DNA of 64,000 bases, from NCBI RefSeq assembly GCF_900156315.1, contig NZ_FTNI01000001.1, positions 372,001-436,000 on the forward strand. Direction: 5' to 3'. Shown piece after piece: positions 19,583 through 28,741 of this stretch. The DNA comes from Microbispora rosea. Its GTDB lineage: Bacteria; Actinomycetota; Actinomycetes; Streptosporangiales; Streptosporangiaceae. Numbering within the stretch: position 1 is the first letter of the stretch; every line of letters starts with the position of its first letter. The notes under the pieces are model-generated. The model was not told the DNA's origin. It was given only the letters and a program-made list of their open reading frames with translations, and searched no databases. A program made the translations under genes and the position numbers.

Positions 19583-21063
19583 CGGGGCCCGCGACCGGCC
19601 CCGCCGGCGCCGCCACCGCCCGGAAGGCGGAACGCCAGGGGCCCGAGCCCGTCGGCTGGGCCGCCGCCCAGCTCGCCGCCCTGCGCGAGCTGCTCGCCCG
19701 CCCGCTGACGTCCTACCACCTGGTGCTCGGGTGCAGCGCGCTGCTGCTGGCGCTCGGGCTGATGATGGTGCTGTCCGCGTCGAGCATCGAGGCGCTGCAG
19801 CGGACCGGCGACCCGTTCTACTGGTTCCTCAAGCAGGTCACGTCGGTGGCGATCGGGCTTCCCCTGATGTGGGTCTGCGCCCGGTTGCCACAGCGGTTCT
19901 TCCGTCTGGCGGGCTATCCGCTGATGGGCCTGTCGATCCTCGGCCTGCTGATGGTCATCTTCCTCGGCCAGGAGCTGCTGGGCGCCCAGCGGTGGATCGT
20001 CATCGGCCCGTTCTCGGTCCAGCCGTCGGAGCCGGCGAAGCTGGCCCTGGTGCTGTGGGGGGCCGACCTGCTCGCGACGCGGGCGCGCTCCGGCCGCATC
20101 GAGTGGCGCCAGCTGCTGATCCCGCTGATGCCGGGTGTGGCCCTGCTGGCCGTCCTGGTCATGCTGGGGCGCGACCTCGGCACGACGCTCGTGCTCATGA
20201 TGATCTTCCTGGCGCTGCTGTGGGTGGTCGGCGCGCCGGTGCGGCTGTTCGGTGGGATCCTCGCGCTGCTCGTGCTGGCGACCGCCACTATGATCGTCGT
20301 CGAGCCGTACCGGCTCGGCCGCCTCACCGGCTTCATGCACGTGTGGGAGACCGCGCAGAACGAGGGGTTCCAGTCCGCCCAGGGACTGATGGCCATCGGC
20401 TCGGGCGGATGGTTCGGCCTGGGGCTCGGCGCGGGCCGGCAGAAGTGGAACTACGTTCCGCACGCGGAGAGCGACTTCATCTTCTCCATCCTGGGCGAGG
20501 AGCTCGGGCTGATGGGGACGCTCGTGGTGGTCGCCCTGTTCGGCCTGCTCGGGTACGCCGGGCTGCGCATCGCCATCAGGACGAAGGACCCCTTCGTCCG
20601 GCTGTCGGCCGCCGCCGTCACCGCCTGGATCGCCGGGCAGGCCGTCGTCAACATCGGCGCGGTCATCGGGGTCTTCCCGGTCACCGGCATCCCGCTGCCG
20701 CTGGTGTCGTACGGCGGATCGGCGCTGCTGCCGACGCTCGCCGCGCTCGGCATGCTGGTGTCGTACGCCAAGCAGGAGCCCGGAGCGGCCGAGGCGCTGG
20801 CCGCCCGTGGCCCGGGACCGGCCGCGCGGGCTCTAAGCTGGCTTGGCCTGAACGGCCGCGCCGGGCGGCGGCCCGCGGCCTCGCGGGCACCGGCCCGTCA
20901 GCAGGCGGCACGGCCGCCGACGGCACGAAGAGGAACGACAGGGAACGCACGCGGGAGCATTCGCGAGAAAATCCGGGAAGACGTCCGCGAGAACATCCGC
21001 GGCGACGTCCGTGGGAACATTCGCGAAGACGTCCGCGAAGACGTCCGCGAAGACAGGGAGTGA
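19579..21063 (+). CDS. ftsW: Septal peptidoglycan polymerase FtsW (SEDS family) with charged repeat tail
   Basis: 494 residues. The SEDS core of about ten TM helices has signature segments [49 protein letters not shown] and [22 protein letters not shown]. FtsW polymerises lipid II together with FtsI. The C-terminal cytosolic tail (after about residue 405) is Arg/Ala/Pro-rich and ends in eight tetrapeptide repeats of the form (I/V)-R-(E/G)-(D/N/K) at residues 461-492. The GTG start overlaps the murD stop (GTGA). Confidence 0.96.
   Translation: MTGPATGPAGAATARKAERQGPEPVGWAAAQLAALRELLARPLTSYHLVLGCSALLLALGLMMVLSASSIEALQRTGDPFYWFLKQVTSVAIGLPLMWVCARLPQRFFRLAGYPLMGLSILGLLMVIFLGQELLGAQRWIVIGPFSVQPSEPAKLALVLWGADLLATRARSGRIEWRQLLIPLMPGVALLAVLVMLGRDLGTTLVLMMIFLALLWVVGAPVRLFGGILALLVLATATMIVVEPYRLGRLTGFMHVWETAQNEGFQSAQGLMAIGSGGWFGLGLGAGRQKWNYVPHAESDFIFSILGEELGLMGTLVVVALFGLLGYAGLRIAIRTKDPFVRLSAAAVTAWIAGQAVVNIGAVIGVFPVTGIPLPLVSYGGSALLPTLAALGMLVSYAKQEPGAAEALAARGPGPAARALSWLGLNGRAGRRPAASRAPARQQAARPPTARRGTTGNARGSIREKIREDVRENIRGDVRGNIREDVREDVREDRE
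20959..21054 (+). repeat. 12-bp in-frame tandem repeats at the 3' end of ftsW
   Basis: Eight contiguous 12-bp units close to GACGTCCGCGAA or AACATTCGCGAA encode [32 protein letters not shown]. The alternating acidic/basic pattern with period four fits a charged single alpha-helix. Confidence 0.9.
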
Positions 21064-21064
21064 C

Positions 21065-22144
21065 ATGAGGGTGGTCCTCGCCGGCGGCGGGACGGCCGGC
21101 CATATCGAGCCGGCGCTCGCGCTGGCCGACGCGCTTCGCCGGCTCGACCCGAGGATCGGCATCACCTGCCTCGGCACCGAGCGCGGCCTGGAGACCCGCC
21201 TGGTGCCCGCCCGGGGCTACGAGCTCGAACTCGTCCCCGCCGTGCCGTTGCCCCGCTCGCTCAGCCCCAAGCTCCTCACCGTGCCCGGCCGCCTCGCGGG
21301 GGCCATCGGCAGCGCCGCGGGCATCCTCGACAAGGTCGGCGCGGACGTCCTGGTCGGCTTCGGCGGGTACGTCGCCACGCCCGGCTACCTCGGCGCCCGG
21401 CGGCGCGGCGTGCCGATCGTGGTCCACGAGGCCAACCCCCGGCCGGGTCTCGCCAACCGGCTCGGCGCCCGGCTCACCGAGCACGTCTTCACCGGCCACC
21501 CGGACGCCGTGCTCCCGAACGCCGAGTACATCGGCATCCCGCTGCGCCGTGAGATCAGCATGATGGACCGCCTGTCGATGGGCGACAAGGCGCGGTCGTA
21601 CTTCGGGCTGGAGTCCGACCGGGTGACGCTGCTCGTGTTCGGCGGCTCCCAGGGCGCCCGCTCGGTCAACCAGGCGGCGCTGGAGGCCGCGCCCTACCTG
21701 CGGGCGGCGGGCGTCCAGGTGCTGCACGTGATCGGGCCCAAGAACACCGTCGAGGTGGAGCCTCCGCCGGGCGACCCGCAGTACGTCATCCTGCCGTACG
21801 TCGACCGGATGGACCTCGCCTACGCCGCCGCCGACCTCGTGCTGTCCCGCGCGGGCGCCATGACCTGCGCCGAACTCACCGCCGTGGGGCTGCCCGCGGC
21901 GTTCGTGCCGCTGCCGCACGGCAACGGCGAGCAGCGCCTCAACGCCGAGCCCATCGTGCGGGCCGGGGGCGGGCTGATGGTCGACGACGCGAACCTGTCG
22001 GCCGCCTGGATCGTCCAGACGCTTTTGCCGATCCTGAACGACCCCGAGCGCGTGGTCGCGATGTCCGAGGCCGCATCCCGGATGGGCCGCAAGGACGCCG
22101 ACATGGCGCTCGCCCGCAAGGTGCTGGAGATCGCTCACCGATGA
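21065..22144 (+). CDS. murG: Lipid II synthase (GlcNAc transferase) MurG
   Basis: Peripheral membrane GT28 enzyme of 359 residues. Motifs are [22 protein letters not shown] at the N-terminus, [40 protein letters not shown] and [36 protein letters not shown]. The ATG at 21065 has AGGGAG (21055-21060) upstream and lies one base after the ftsW stop. It ends in an ATGA overlap with murC. Confidence 0.97.
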   Translation: MRVVLAGGGTAGHIEPALALADALRRLDPRIGITCLGTERGLETRLVPARGYELELVPAVPLPRSLSPKLLTVPGRLAGAIGSAAGILDKVGADVLVGFGGYVATPGYLGARRRGVPIVVHEANPRPGLANRLGARLTEHVFTGHPDAVLPNAEYIGIPLRREISMMDRLSMGDKARSYFGLESDRVTLLVFGGSQGARSVNQAALEAAPYLRAAGVQVLHVIGPKNTVEVEPPPGDPQYVILPYVDRMDLAYAAADLVLSRAGAMTCAELTAVGLPAAFVPLPHGNGEQRLNAEPIVRAGGGLMVDDANLSAAWIVQTLLPILNDPERVVAMSEAASRMGRKDADMALARKVLEIAHR

Positions 22145-23565
22145 GTCTCGTCAAGCTCGTGGATCCCGTCCCGGCGGCCGACCTGGGGCGGGTGCACTTC
22201 ATCGGCATCGGCGGCGCAGGCATGTCCGGCATCGCCCGGATCCTGCTCAAGCGGGGCGTGCCGGTGTCGGGCAGCGACGCGCGGCCCTCCGAGCTGCTGG
22301 CCGAGCTGCGCGAGCTGGGCGCCGTCATCCACGTCGGCCACGCCGCCTCCCACATCAAGGACGTGGACACGGTCGTGGTGTCCACCGCCATCCGCGACTC
22401 CAACCCCGAGCTGGGGGAGGCGCTGCGGCAGAACCTGCGGGTGATCCCGCGTGCCGCCGCCCTGGCCTCGGTCATGACCGGCCGCACCGGCATCGCCGTC
22501 GCCGGCACGCACGGCAAGACCACGACCACCTCGATGCTGACCGTGGCCTTGCAGAAGTGCGGCGAGGATCCGTCGTACTGCGTCGGCGGGCAGCTCGTGA
22601 CGACCGGGCTCGGCGCCGACGACGGCGCGGGCGAGGTGTTCGTCGCCGAGGCCGACGAGAGCGACGGCTCGTTCCTCATGCTCGCGCCGCGCGTCGCCGT
22701 GGTCACCAACGTCGAGGCCGACCACCTCGACAACTACGGCGACCCCCAGGCCGTCCACGACAGCTTCGCCCGCTTCGTCGAGCGGATCGGGTCGCTGCTC
22801 GTGGTCTGCGCCGACGATCCGGGCGCCGCCGCCCTCGTGCCCCTCGCCCGCGAGCGCGGCCTCACCGTCGTCACGTACGGCGAGAGCGCCGGCGCCGACC
22901 TGCGCACGACCGACGTGGTGCCGCGCGGCCTCGGCGTGGAGTTCGGCGTGGAGCTCGGCCCCGACGTGCCCGGAGGTCCGGGACGCGGCGAGGTGCGCCT
23001 CGCCGTGCCGGGCCGGCACAACGCGGTCAACGCCACCGCGGTGATCGCCGTGGCGCTCCACCTCGGCCTGCGCTTCGACGACGTCAAGGAGGGCCTGGCC
23101 GCCTTCACCGGGGCCAAGCGGCGATTCGAGTCCAAGGGCGAGGCCGCGGGTGTGACGGTCTTCGACAGCTACGCCCACCACCCGACCGAGCTGACCGCCG
23201 ATCTGCGCGCCGCCCGCGACGTCGTGACCGGCGACGGCCGGGTCATCGCGGTCTTCCAGCCGCACCTGTACTCGCGCACCCGGTTCTTCGCCGACGAGTT
23301 CGGCGCGGCGCTCGGCCTCGCCGACGAGGTGATCGTGCTGGACGTGTACGGCGCGCGTGAGGATCCCGAGCCCGGGGTCTCCGGCGCGCTGGTCGCGGGG
23401 AAGATCCCGCTTTCCGCCGAGCAGGTCGTCTACGCGCCCGACCGACGGGCGGTGCCGGAGCTCGTCGCCGGCCGGGCCCGCCCCGGGGACATCGTGCTGA
23501 CCATGGGTGCGGGAGACGTGACGGAGCTCGGCCCGAAGATCGTCGCGGAGCTGTCCGCCCGGTGA
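22141..23565 (+). CDS. murC: UDP-MurNAc:L-alanine ligase MurC
   Basis: 474 residues. It begins the cytosolic Mur ligase series by adding L-Ala to UDP-MurNAc. Motifs are [18 protein letters not shown], the P-loop [27 protein letters not shown] and the C-terminal [31 protein letters not shown]. The ATG overlaps the murG stop. Confidence 0.97.
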   Translation: MSLVKLVDPVPAADLGRVHFIGIGGAGMSGIARILLKRGVPVSGSDARPSELLAELRELGAVIHVGHAASHIKDVDTVVVSTAIRDSNPELGEALRQNLRVIPRAAALASVMTGRTGIAVAGTHGKTTTTSMLTVALQKCGEDPSYCVGGQLVTTGLGADDGAGEVFVAEADESDGSFLMLAPRVAVVTNVEADHLDNYGDPQAVHDSFARFVERIGSLLVVCADDPGAAALVPLARERGLTVVTYGESAGADLRTTDVVPRGLGVEFGVELGPDVPGGPGRGEVRLAVPGRHNAVNATAVIAVALHLGLRFDDVKEGLAAFTGAKRRFESKGEAAGVTVFDSYAHHPTELTADLRAARDVVTGDGRVIAVFQPHLYSRTRFFADEFGAALGLADEVIVLDVYGAREDPEPGVSGALVAGKIPLSAEQVVYAPDRRAVPELVAGRARPGDIVLTMGAGDVTELGPKIVAELSAR

Positions 23566-23620
23566 TGGGCGCCGTGGTGCGCGCCGTGACCCGCGCCCCG
23601 ATCGGGAGCGTGGGGGACCG

Positions 23621-24292
23621 GTGAGGCGGGCCGTCCGGCGTTCGGCGCTCGCCACCCTGCTGACCGGCGGGGTGGTGGGCGTCGCCACGTGGGTCGTGTT
23701 CTTCTCGCCCGTCCTCGGCGTGCGGGACGTCGAGATCACCGGCAACAACCGGATCCCCGCCGAGCAGCTGCGGCAGGCCGTCGCGGTGCGCACCGGCACT
23801 CCGCTCGCCACCGTCGACCTCGCCGGGGTCGAACAGCGGTTGCGGGCGATGCGCGCGGTCGAGTCGGCCACGGTCGACCGCGGCTGGCCGGGAACGCTGC
23901 GGGTCAGCGTGGTCGAGCGCGTCCCCGCCGCCGCCGTGCCCATGGGCGTGACGACCGCTGTCGTCGACCGGTACGGCGTCGTCCTGCAGCAGGTGACCGT
24001 GGCCCCGCCCCGGCTGCCGGTGCTGCGCGTCCAGCGGGCCGCCGTGGACGACCCCGCCACCAGGGCCGGGCTCACCGTGCTCCGGGCACTGCCGGACAGC
24101 GTCCTGCAGCGCCTGCGGGAGCTGCGCGTCCCCACGCCCCGGTCGATCACGCTCAAACTCGCGGACGGCCGCACGGTCCTGTGGGGCGACGCGGGACGCT
24201 CGGCGCAGAAGGGACGTGTCCTGCTCGCCGCCCTCGCCAAGCCGGGAACCAGCTACGATGTCAGCTCGCCGCAGGTGGTGACGGTCAAGTGA
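23621..24292 (+). CDS. ftsQ: Division protein FtsQ (POTRA domain)
   Basis: Bitopic divisome scaffold protein of 223 residues. A short basic N-terminus is followed by a TM helix at about residues 8-30 (ATLLTGGVVGVATWVVFF), the POTRA domain (GVRDVEITGNNRIPAEQLRQAV to ATVDRGWPGTLRVSVVERVPAAAV) and the FtsQ beta domain. Unlike FtsL and FtsI here it has no extended cytosolic tail. The GTG start lies 55 bp after murC. Confidence 0.94.
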   Translation: MRRAVRRSALATLLTGGVVGVATWVVFFSPVLGVRDVEITGNNRIPAEQLRQAVAVRTGTPLATVDLAGVEQRLRAMRAVESATVDRGWPGTLRVSVVERVPAAAVPMGVTTAVVDRYGVVLQQVTVAPPRLPVLRVQRAAVDDPATRAGLTVLRALPDSVLQRLRELRVPTPRSITLKLADGRTVLWGDAGRSAQKGRVLLAALAKPGTSYDVSSPQVVTVK

Positions 24293-24397
24293 GAAATCTC
24301 ACGGGCCGTTTACCCACGGTCCGGGACCGGCTTTCAGCGGGGCATCGTGCGAAAAGGACAGCGCGCGACACGCCGGACGGCCTTGCGGCGCGGTTAG

Positions 24398-24427
24398 TTG
24401 ACCCTGGGGGATCCACAACCCTACTGT
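24398..24427 (+). promoter_or_regulatory. Predicted ftsZ promoter
   Basis: TTGACC (24398-24403), an 18-bp spacer and TACTGT (24422-24427) fit the actinomycete housekeeping consensus and predict a start near 24434, about 105 bp before ftsZ. Strong separate ftsZ promoters are known in Streptomyces. Confidence 0.6.
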
Positions 24428-24451
24428 CCGTATCAATCCTCAGGTTGACAT

Positions 24452-24482
24452 AACTCTAAATCTCAACTTGAGGGTGAGAGTT
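24452..24482 (+). promoter_or_regulatory. 31-bp imperfect palindrome in the ftsZ 5' region
   Basis: Arms AACTCTAAATCTCAA and TTGAGGGTGAGAGTT are centred on C24467; 12 of 15 positions are complementary, including the perfect core CTCAACTTGAG. It follows TTGACA (24445-24450) and lies in the predicted 5' leader of ftsZ. It could act as an operator or as an RNA hairpin. A similar AT-richer stretch upstream of ftsZ is, to my knowledge, conserved in related actinomycetes. Confidence 0.6.
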
Positions 24483-24539
24483 CAGAAGACGGCGGGCCCT
24501 GCCCGCATGAAACGCAAACGAGCGGAAAGGCCCCTCGTC

Positions 24540-26003
24540 GTGGCAGCACCGCAGAACTACCTCGCGGTCATCAAGGTCGTCGGCATCGGCGGCGGCGGAG
24601 TGAACGCCGTCAACCGGATGATCGAGGAGGGACTCAAGGGCGTCGAGTTCATCGCCATAAACACTGACGCCCAGGCGCTGCTGATGAGTGACGCCGACGT
24701 GAAGCTCGACGTGGGCCGCGAGCTCACGCGGGGTCTCGGCGCGGGCGCCAACCCGGAGGTGGGCCGCAAGGCCGCCGAGGACCACCGGGAGGAGATCGAA
24801 GAGGTCATCAAGGGCGCCGACATGGTCTTCGTGACCGCGGGCGAGGGCGGCGGCACCGGAACCGGCGGCGCGCCGGTCGTGGCCAGCATCGCCCGCTCGC
24901 TCGGCGCGCTGACGATCGGCGTGGTCACCCGGCCCTTCAGCTTCGAGGGCAAGCGCCGGGCCATGCAGGCCGAGGCCGGCATCGAGACCCTCCGCGAGGA
25001 GGTCGACACGCTGATCGTCATTCCGAACGACCGGCTGCTGTCGATCTCCGACCGCCAGGTGAGCGTGCTCGACGCGTTCAAGGCCGCCGACCAGGTGCTG
25101 CTGTCCGGTGTGCAGGGCATCACCGACCTCATCACCACGCCCGGTCTGATCAACCTGGACTTCGCCGACGTTAAGTCGGTCATGTCCGGCGCGGGCTCGG
25201 CCCTCATGGGCATCGGCCACGCCAGGGGCGACGACCGGTCGGTCGCCGCCGCGGAGATGGCGGTCTCCAGCCCGCTGCTGGAGGCGAGCATCGACGGCGC
25301 CCACGGCGTGCTGCTGTCCATCGCGGGCGGCTCCGACCTGGGCCTGTTCGAGATCAATGAGGCGGCCCAGCTGGTCAGCAACGCCGCCGCGCCCGACGCC
25401 AACATCATCTTCGGCACGGTCATCGACGACGCGCTCGGCGACGAGGTGCGGGTGACGGTCATCGCGGCCGGGTTCGACGAGCCGGAACCGGCCAAGCCGG
25501 CGGCCGCGCCGCTGTCGCGGCCCCAGCAGGCTCGTCCTGCGACGCCCGCACCCGCGGCCCGTCCCGCGCCCGCCCCGGCCAAGCCGGAGCAGCGCGCGGA
25601 GCCCGCGCAGCCGCCGGTGCGTCCGGTGAGCGGCGTGGCGCAGCCCGCGCCCGCGCAGGCGCAGCCCGTGAATCCGCCGGTGACCCAGTTCTCGGTGAAC
25701 GCGCTTCCGGCGAACCCGGTGCCGCCGCCGTCCCAGCCCGTGAGCCAGCCGGTCCAGCAGGCGACCTCGCAGGCGGCGTCCCCGCCGGAGGCTCAGCAGG
25801 CCGAGCCGGTCACGCCGTTCCCGCGCGACGCCGCGGCGGACGGCGGGCGCGACCAGGGCGCCACCGGACCGCTGTCGATCCCGCGCCCGGCTCCCGAGCC
25901 GCCGACCCCGATCACCTCCAGGACCACTCAGCCGGGCCCCCGGCGTCCGGTGGTGTTCGAGGAGCAGGAGGAGGAGCTCGACGTGCCGGACTTCCTCAAG
26001 TGA
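24540..26003 (+). CDS. ftsZ: Cell division GTPase FtsZ
   Basis: Tubulin homologue of 487 residues that forms the cytokinetic ring. The N-terminus is [27 protein letters not shown], the GTP signature loop [12 protein letters not shown], and the T7 loop [12 protein letters not shown] Pro/Ala/Gln-rich linker of about 150 residues ends in the conserved C-terminal peptide [11 protein letters not shown], which binds SepF and other partners. GTG 24540 is chosen because related FtsZ proteins begin MAAPQNYLA and GGAAAGG lies at 24523-24530; the frame is open from 24468. Confidence 0.97.
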   Translation: MAAPQNYLAVIKVVGIGGGGVNAVNRMIEEGLKGVEFIAINTDAQALLMSDADVKLDVGRELTRGLGAGANPEVGRKAAEDHREEIEEVIKGADMVFVTAGEGGGTGTGGAPVVASIARSLGALTIGVVTRPFSFEGKRRAMQAEAGIETLREEVDTLIVIPNDRLLSISDRQVSVLDAFKAADQVLLSGVQGITDLITTPGLINLDFADVKSVMSGAGSALMGIGHARGDDRSVAAAEMAVSSPLLEASIDGAHGVLLSIAGGSDLGLFEINEAAQLVSNAAAPDANIIFGTVIDDALGDEVRVTVIAAGFDEPEPAKPAAAPLSRPQQARPATPAPAARPAPAPAKPEQRAEPAQPPVRPVSGVAQPAPAQAQPVNPPVTQFSVNALPANPVPPPSQPVSQPVQQATSQAASPPEAQQAEPVTPFPRDAAADGGRDQGATGPLSIPRPAPEPPTPITSRTTQPGPRRPVVFEEQEEELDVPDFLK

Positions 26004-26036
26004 CGTTGCACGTCCGTACGGCCGGGGGCGCGGTCC

Positions 26037-26750
26037 GTGGGTGACCGGCGCGAGGACCTGGCCGCGGCCCTGGCCGAGGTGGAGCGGCGCATCGGCGACG
26101 CCTGCCGGGCCGCGGGCCGGTCGCGGTCGGAGATCACCCTGATCGCGGTGACGAAGACGTACCCGGCCTCCGACGTGCGGCTGCTCGCGGAGCTGGGCGT
26201 GTCGCACGTCGGCGAGAACCGCGACCAGGAGGCGGCGGCCAAGGCGGCCGAGTGCGCCGGTCTCGGCCTCACGTGGCATTTCATCGGCCAGTTACAGACG
26301 AACAAGGTCCGCTCGGTCGCCTCCTACGCCCACATGGTCCACTCGGTGGACCGCCCCCGTCTGGTGGACGCGCTCGGCCGCGAGGCCGTACGCGCGGGGC
26401 GCGAGGTGGACTGCCTCATCCAGGTCGCCCTGGACGCCGAACCGGGCGAGGGCGGGGCCGGGCGGGGCGGCGCCGCGCCGCAGGAGGTGCCGGCGCTCGC
26501 GGGACTCGTCGCGAAGACGGAGGGGCTGCGTCTGCGGGGTGTCATGGCGGTCGCCCCGCTGGGGGAGGACCCGTCCGCCGCGTTCGCCCGGCTGCGGGCC
26601 GTCGCGGAACGGGTTCGCGAGGAACACCCCGCGGCCGATGTCATATCGGCCGGAATGAGTGGAGACATCCCCCAGGCTGTGGCGAACGGCGCGACACACC
26701 TGCGTGTCGGTACGGCGTTGCTCGGCCGCAGAAAGCCCTTCGTCAGGTAA
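26037..26750 (+). CDS. PLP homeostasis protein (YggS/YlmE family)
   Basis: Pyridoxal-phosphate-binding TIM-barrel protein of 237 residues with ITLIAVTKTYPASDVRLLAELGVSHVGENRDQEAAAKA (Lys47 is the expected Schiff-base lysine by homology), WHFIGQLQTNKV and the C-terminal ISAGMSGDIPQAVANGATHLRVGTALLG. It lies 33 bp after ftsZ. The pgeF/ylmD gene commonly found between ftsZ and ylmE in other actinomycetes is absent. Confidence 0.93.
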   Translation: MGDRREDLAAALAEVERRIGDACRAAGRSRSEITLIAVTKTYPASDVRLLAELGVSHVGENRDQEAAAKAAECAGLGLTWHFIGQLQTNKVRSVASYAHMVHSVDRPRLVDALGREAVRAGREVDCLIQVALDAEPGEGGAGRGGAAPQEVPALAGLVAKTEGLRLRGVMAVAPLGEDPSAAFARLRAVAERVREEHPAADVISAGMSGDIPQAVANGATHLRVGTALLGRRKPFVR

Positions 26751-26884
26751 TGTCCCCCAAGTGGACCATGGTGTCCGCGCTCAGGTAGAGGTCGATCAGC
26801 GGTGAGCTCCAAGGGGGGTACGGCTACCGCCCTGGCCTTCCGAAGGGACCTTGAAGGCACCAGTAACGCGGAGGACGACGAGCG

Positions 26885-27412
26885 ATGGCCGGCGCGATGC
26901 GCAAGATGGCGGTCTACCTCGGTCTCGTGGAGGACGACCGCTACGAAGACAGGTACGCGGCAGAGTACGGCACCGACGAGGAGTACGGCGACGAGGAGTA
27001 CGAGTCGCCGCGGCGCGGCTTCGCCGCTCCCTCGGGCGCGCACTCGGGGCCCTTGGAGCGCGAGGACGACACCGAGACGGCCGTCCCCGCCCCGCGTCCT
27101 CCCACAACCGTGCTCGAGCGCCGTACGACCGATCTGGCGCGCATCACCACCCTGCATCCCCGCACGTACAACGAGGCGCGGACGATCGGCGAGCACTTCC
27201 GCGAGGGCACGCCGGTCATCATGAATCTGACAGAGATGGTCGACAGCGACGCCAAACGCCTTGTCGATTTCGCGGCAGGTCTCGTCTTTGGCCTACACGG
27301 CAGCATCGAACGTGTTACCAACAAGGTGTTCCTGTTGTCCCCCGCCAACGTTGAGGTGACCGCCGAGGACAAGGCCAGAATCGCGGAACGCGGCTTCTTC
27401 AACCAGAGCTAG
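26885..27412 (+). CDS. sepF: FtsZ anchor and septum protein SepF
   Basis: 175 residues. The N-terminal [18 protein letters not shown] is the amphipathic membrane-targeting segment. An acidic linker (residues 19-75) precedes the SepF domain with [37 protein letters not shown] and the C-terminal [18 protein letters not shown]. SepF tethers FtsZ to the membrane in actinobacteria lacking FtsA. GGAGG is upstream at about 26869. A 134-bp gap from yggS contains no gene. Confidence 0.95.
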   Translation: MAGAMRKMAVYLGLVEDDRYEDRYAAEYGTDEEYGDEEYESPRRGFAAPSGAHSGPLEREDDTETAVPAPRPPTTVLERRTTDLARITTLHPRTYNEARTIGEHFREGTPVIMNLTEMVDSDAKRLVDFAAGLVFGLHGSIERVTNKVFLLSPANVEVTAEDKARIAERGFFNQS

Positions 27413-27495
27413 AGTTCCATACATGAACAGTGACCGGCTTAGCGGTGCCCGTGTGGCCCGGGGACGGCTGGACCGAGGGGAGGCGGGGCTCGACC

Positions 27496-27783
27496 GTGGG
27501 GATCATTAGCGAGATCTTGGTCATCGCCCTGACCCTCTTCCTGGTTCTGCTGATCGGCAGAATGATCATAGATACGGTGCAGGCGTTCGCCCGCGCCTGG
27601 CGGCCCACCGGGGTCGTCCTGGTGCTGGCGGAGGTCGTTTACACAGTGACCGACCCGCCTCTCAAGTTCCTCCGCCGTTTCATTCCGCCCCTCAGGTTGG
27701 GTACGGTGGCCTTTGACCTGAGCTTCACAGTGCTGTTCATTGTGGTTTTGGTCTTGATCCAAGTCGTGAACGCGCTTCGTTGA
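27496..27783 (+). CDS. YggT-family membrane protein (YlmG)
   Basis: 95 residues with two TM helices (about 5-25 and 68-90), separated by the family segment TDPPLKFLRRFIPPLRLGTVAFDLSF. The GTG at 27496 is preferred over 27430 because it begins directly before helix 1 with GGGGAGG about a dozen bases upstream. YggT/YlmG proteins accompany sepF and divIVA in Gram-positive bacteria and are linked to envelope organisation. Confidence 0.88.
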   Translation: MGIISEILVIALTLFLVLLIGRMIIDTVQAFARAWRPTGVVLVLAEVVYTVTDPPLKFLRRFIPPLRLGTVAFDLSFTVLFIVVLVLIQVVNALR

Positions 27784-27832
27784 TCGGGTACCGTCCGACC
27801 GGACAGACTCCAAGCGCGCCAAGGAGACCCAA

Positions 27833-28696
27833 ATGCCGTTGACGCCCGCTGATGTGCGGAACAAGCAGTTCAGTACCACCCGGCTGAGGCCGGGGTACGA
27901 CGAGGAGGAGGTCGACGCGTTCCTCGACGAGGTCGAGGCCGAGCTGGACCGCCTCATCCAGGAGAACGAGGAACTCCGCGCGAAGCTGGCCGAGTGCCTC
28001 AGAGGCAAGGTGCCCGGGGGCATGGGCATGCCCGGCTCCATGCAGATGGCGCCCGCTCCCGTGGCCGAGCCGAAGCCCGAGATGATGGCTCCCCAGCCGG
28101 AGCCGATCAAGCCTCCGGAGCCGGCCCGTCCCGAACCGGTTCCCGTCGGCATGGGTCTGCCGCCCGCCGAGGACAACATGGACACCGCGGCCCGCGTGCT
28201 CGCCCTCGCCCAGCAGACGGCCGACCAGGCGATCGCCGACGCCCGTCGCGAGGCGGACGAGACCGTGACCCGCGCCCGTCGCGAGGCCGACGACATCCTC
28301 GGCAAGGCCCGCCGCCAGGCCGAGCAGATCATCGGCGACGCCCGCGCCCGTGCCGAGACGCTGGAGCGCGACGCCCAGGAGCGGCACCGCCAGGCCATGG
28401 GCACCCTCGTGCAGACCCGCGACGAGCTGGAGCGCAAGGTCGAGGAGCTGCGCAGCTTCGAGCGCGAGTACCGCAGCCGCCTCAAGCTGTACCTGGAGAA
28501 CCAGCTCGCGGAGCTCAACGTCGCCGGTGAGGGCAGCGGAGGCTTCCCGATCGTGGGCGGCGCCCCGGCCATGGCCCACGCCGTCGCCCCCGCGCCCCCG
28601 CAGATGGGCGCCGCCCCCAACCCGTTCGGCCAGGAGCCCTCGCAGCACTCCGGCGCCTTCCCCGGACCCGACGGCCCCCACAACGACCGCCGGTAG
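27833..28696 (+). CDS. divIVA: Polar growth and division scaffold DivIVA (Wag31)
   Basis: 287 residues. The N-terminal membrane-curvature-sensing domain is MPLTPADVRNKQFSTTRLRPGYDEEEVDAFLDEVEAE. A Pro/Met-rich linker (about residues 60-115) is followed by a long coiled coil (about 120-225, ARREADETVTRARREADDIL) and a Pro/Gly-rich end. AAGGAG precedes the ATG. DivIVA recruits wall synthesis to poles and septa. It closes the dcw cluster. Confidence 0.95.
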   Translation: MPLTPADVRNKQFSTTRLRPGYDEEEVDAFLDEVEAELDRLIQENEELRAKLAECLRGKVPGGMGMPGSMQMAPAPVAEPKPEMMAPQPEPIKPPEPARPEPVPVGMGLPPAEDNMDTAARVLALAQQTADQAIADARREADETVTRARREADDILGKARRQAEQIIGDARARAETLERDAQERHRQAMGTLVQTRDELERKVEELRSFEREYRSRLKLYLENQLAELNVAGEGSGGFPIVGGAPAMAHAVAPAPPQMGAAPNPFGQEPSQHSGAFPGPDGPHNDRR

Positions 28697-28741
28697 ATAG
28701 TGGCGGGTCCCCACAGGACCCGGTAGCTCGGAGAACCCCCC

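Noticed and set aside
24445..24450. TTGACA as the -35 of the ftsZ promoter
   Set aside because: Nothing like a -10 lies 16-19 bp downstream; the TTGACC/TACTGT pair just upstream fits better.
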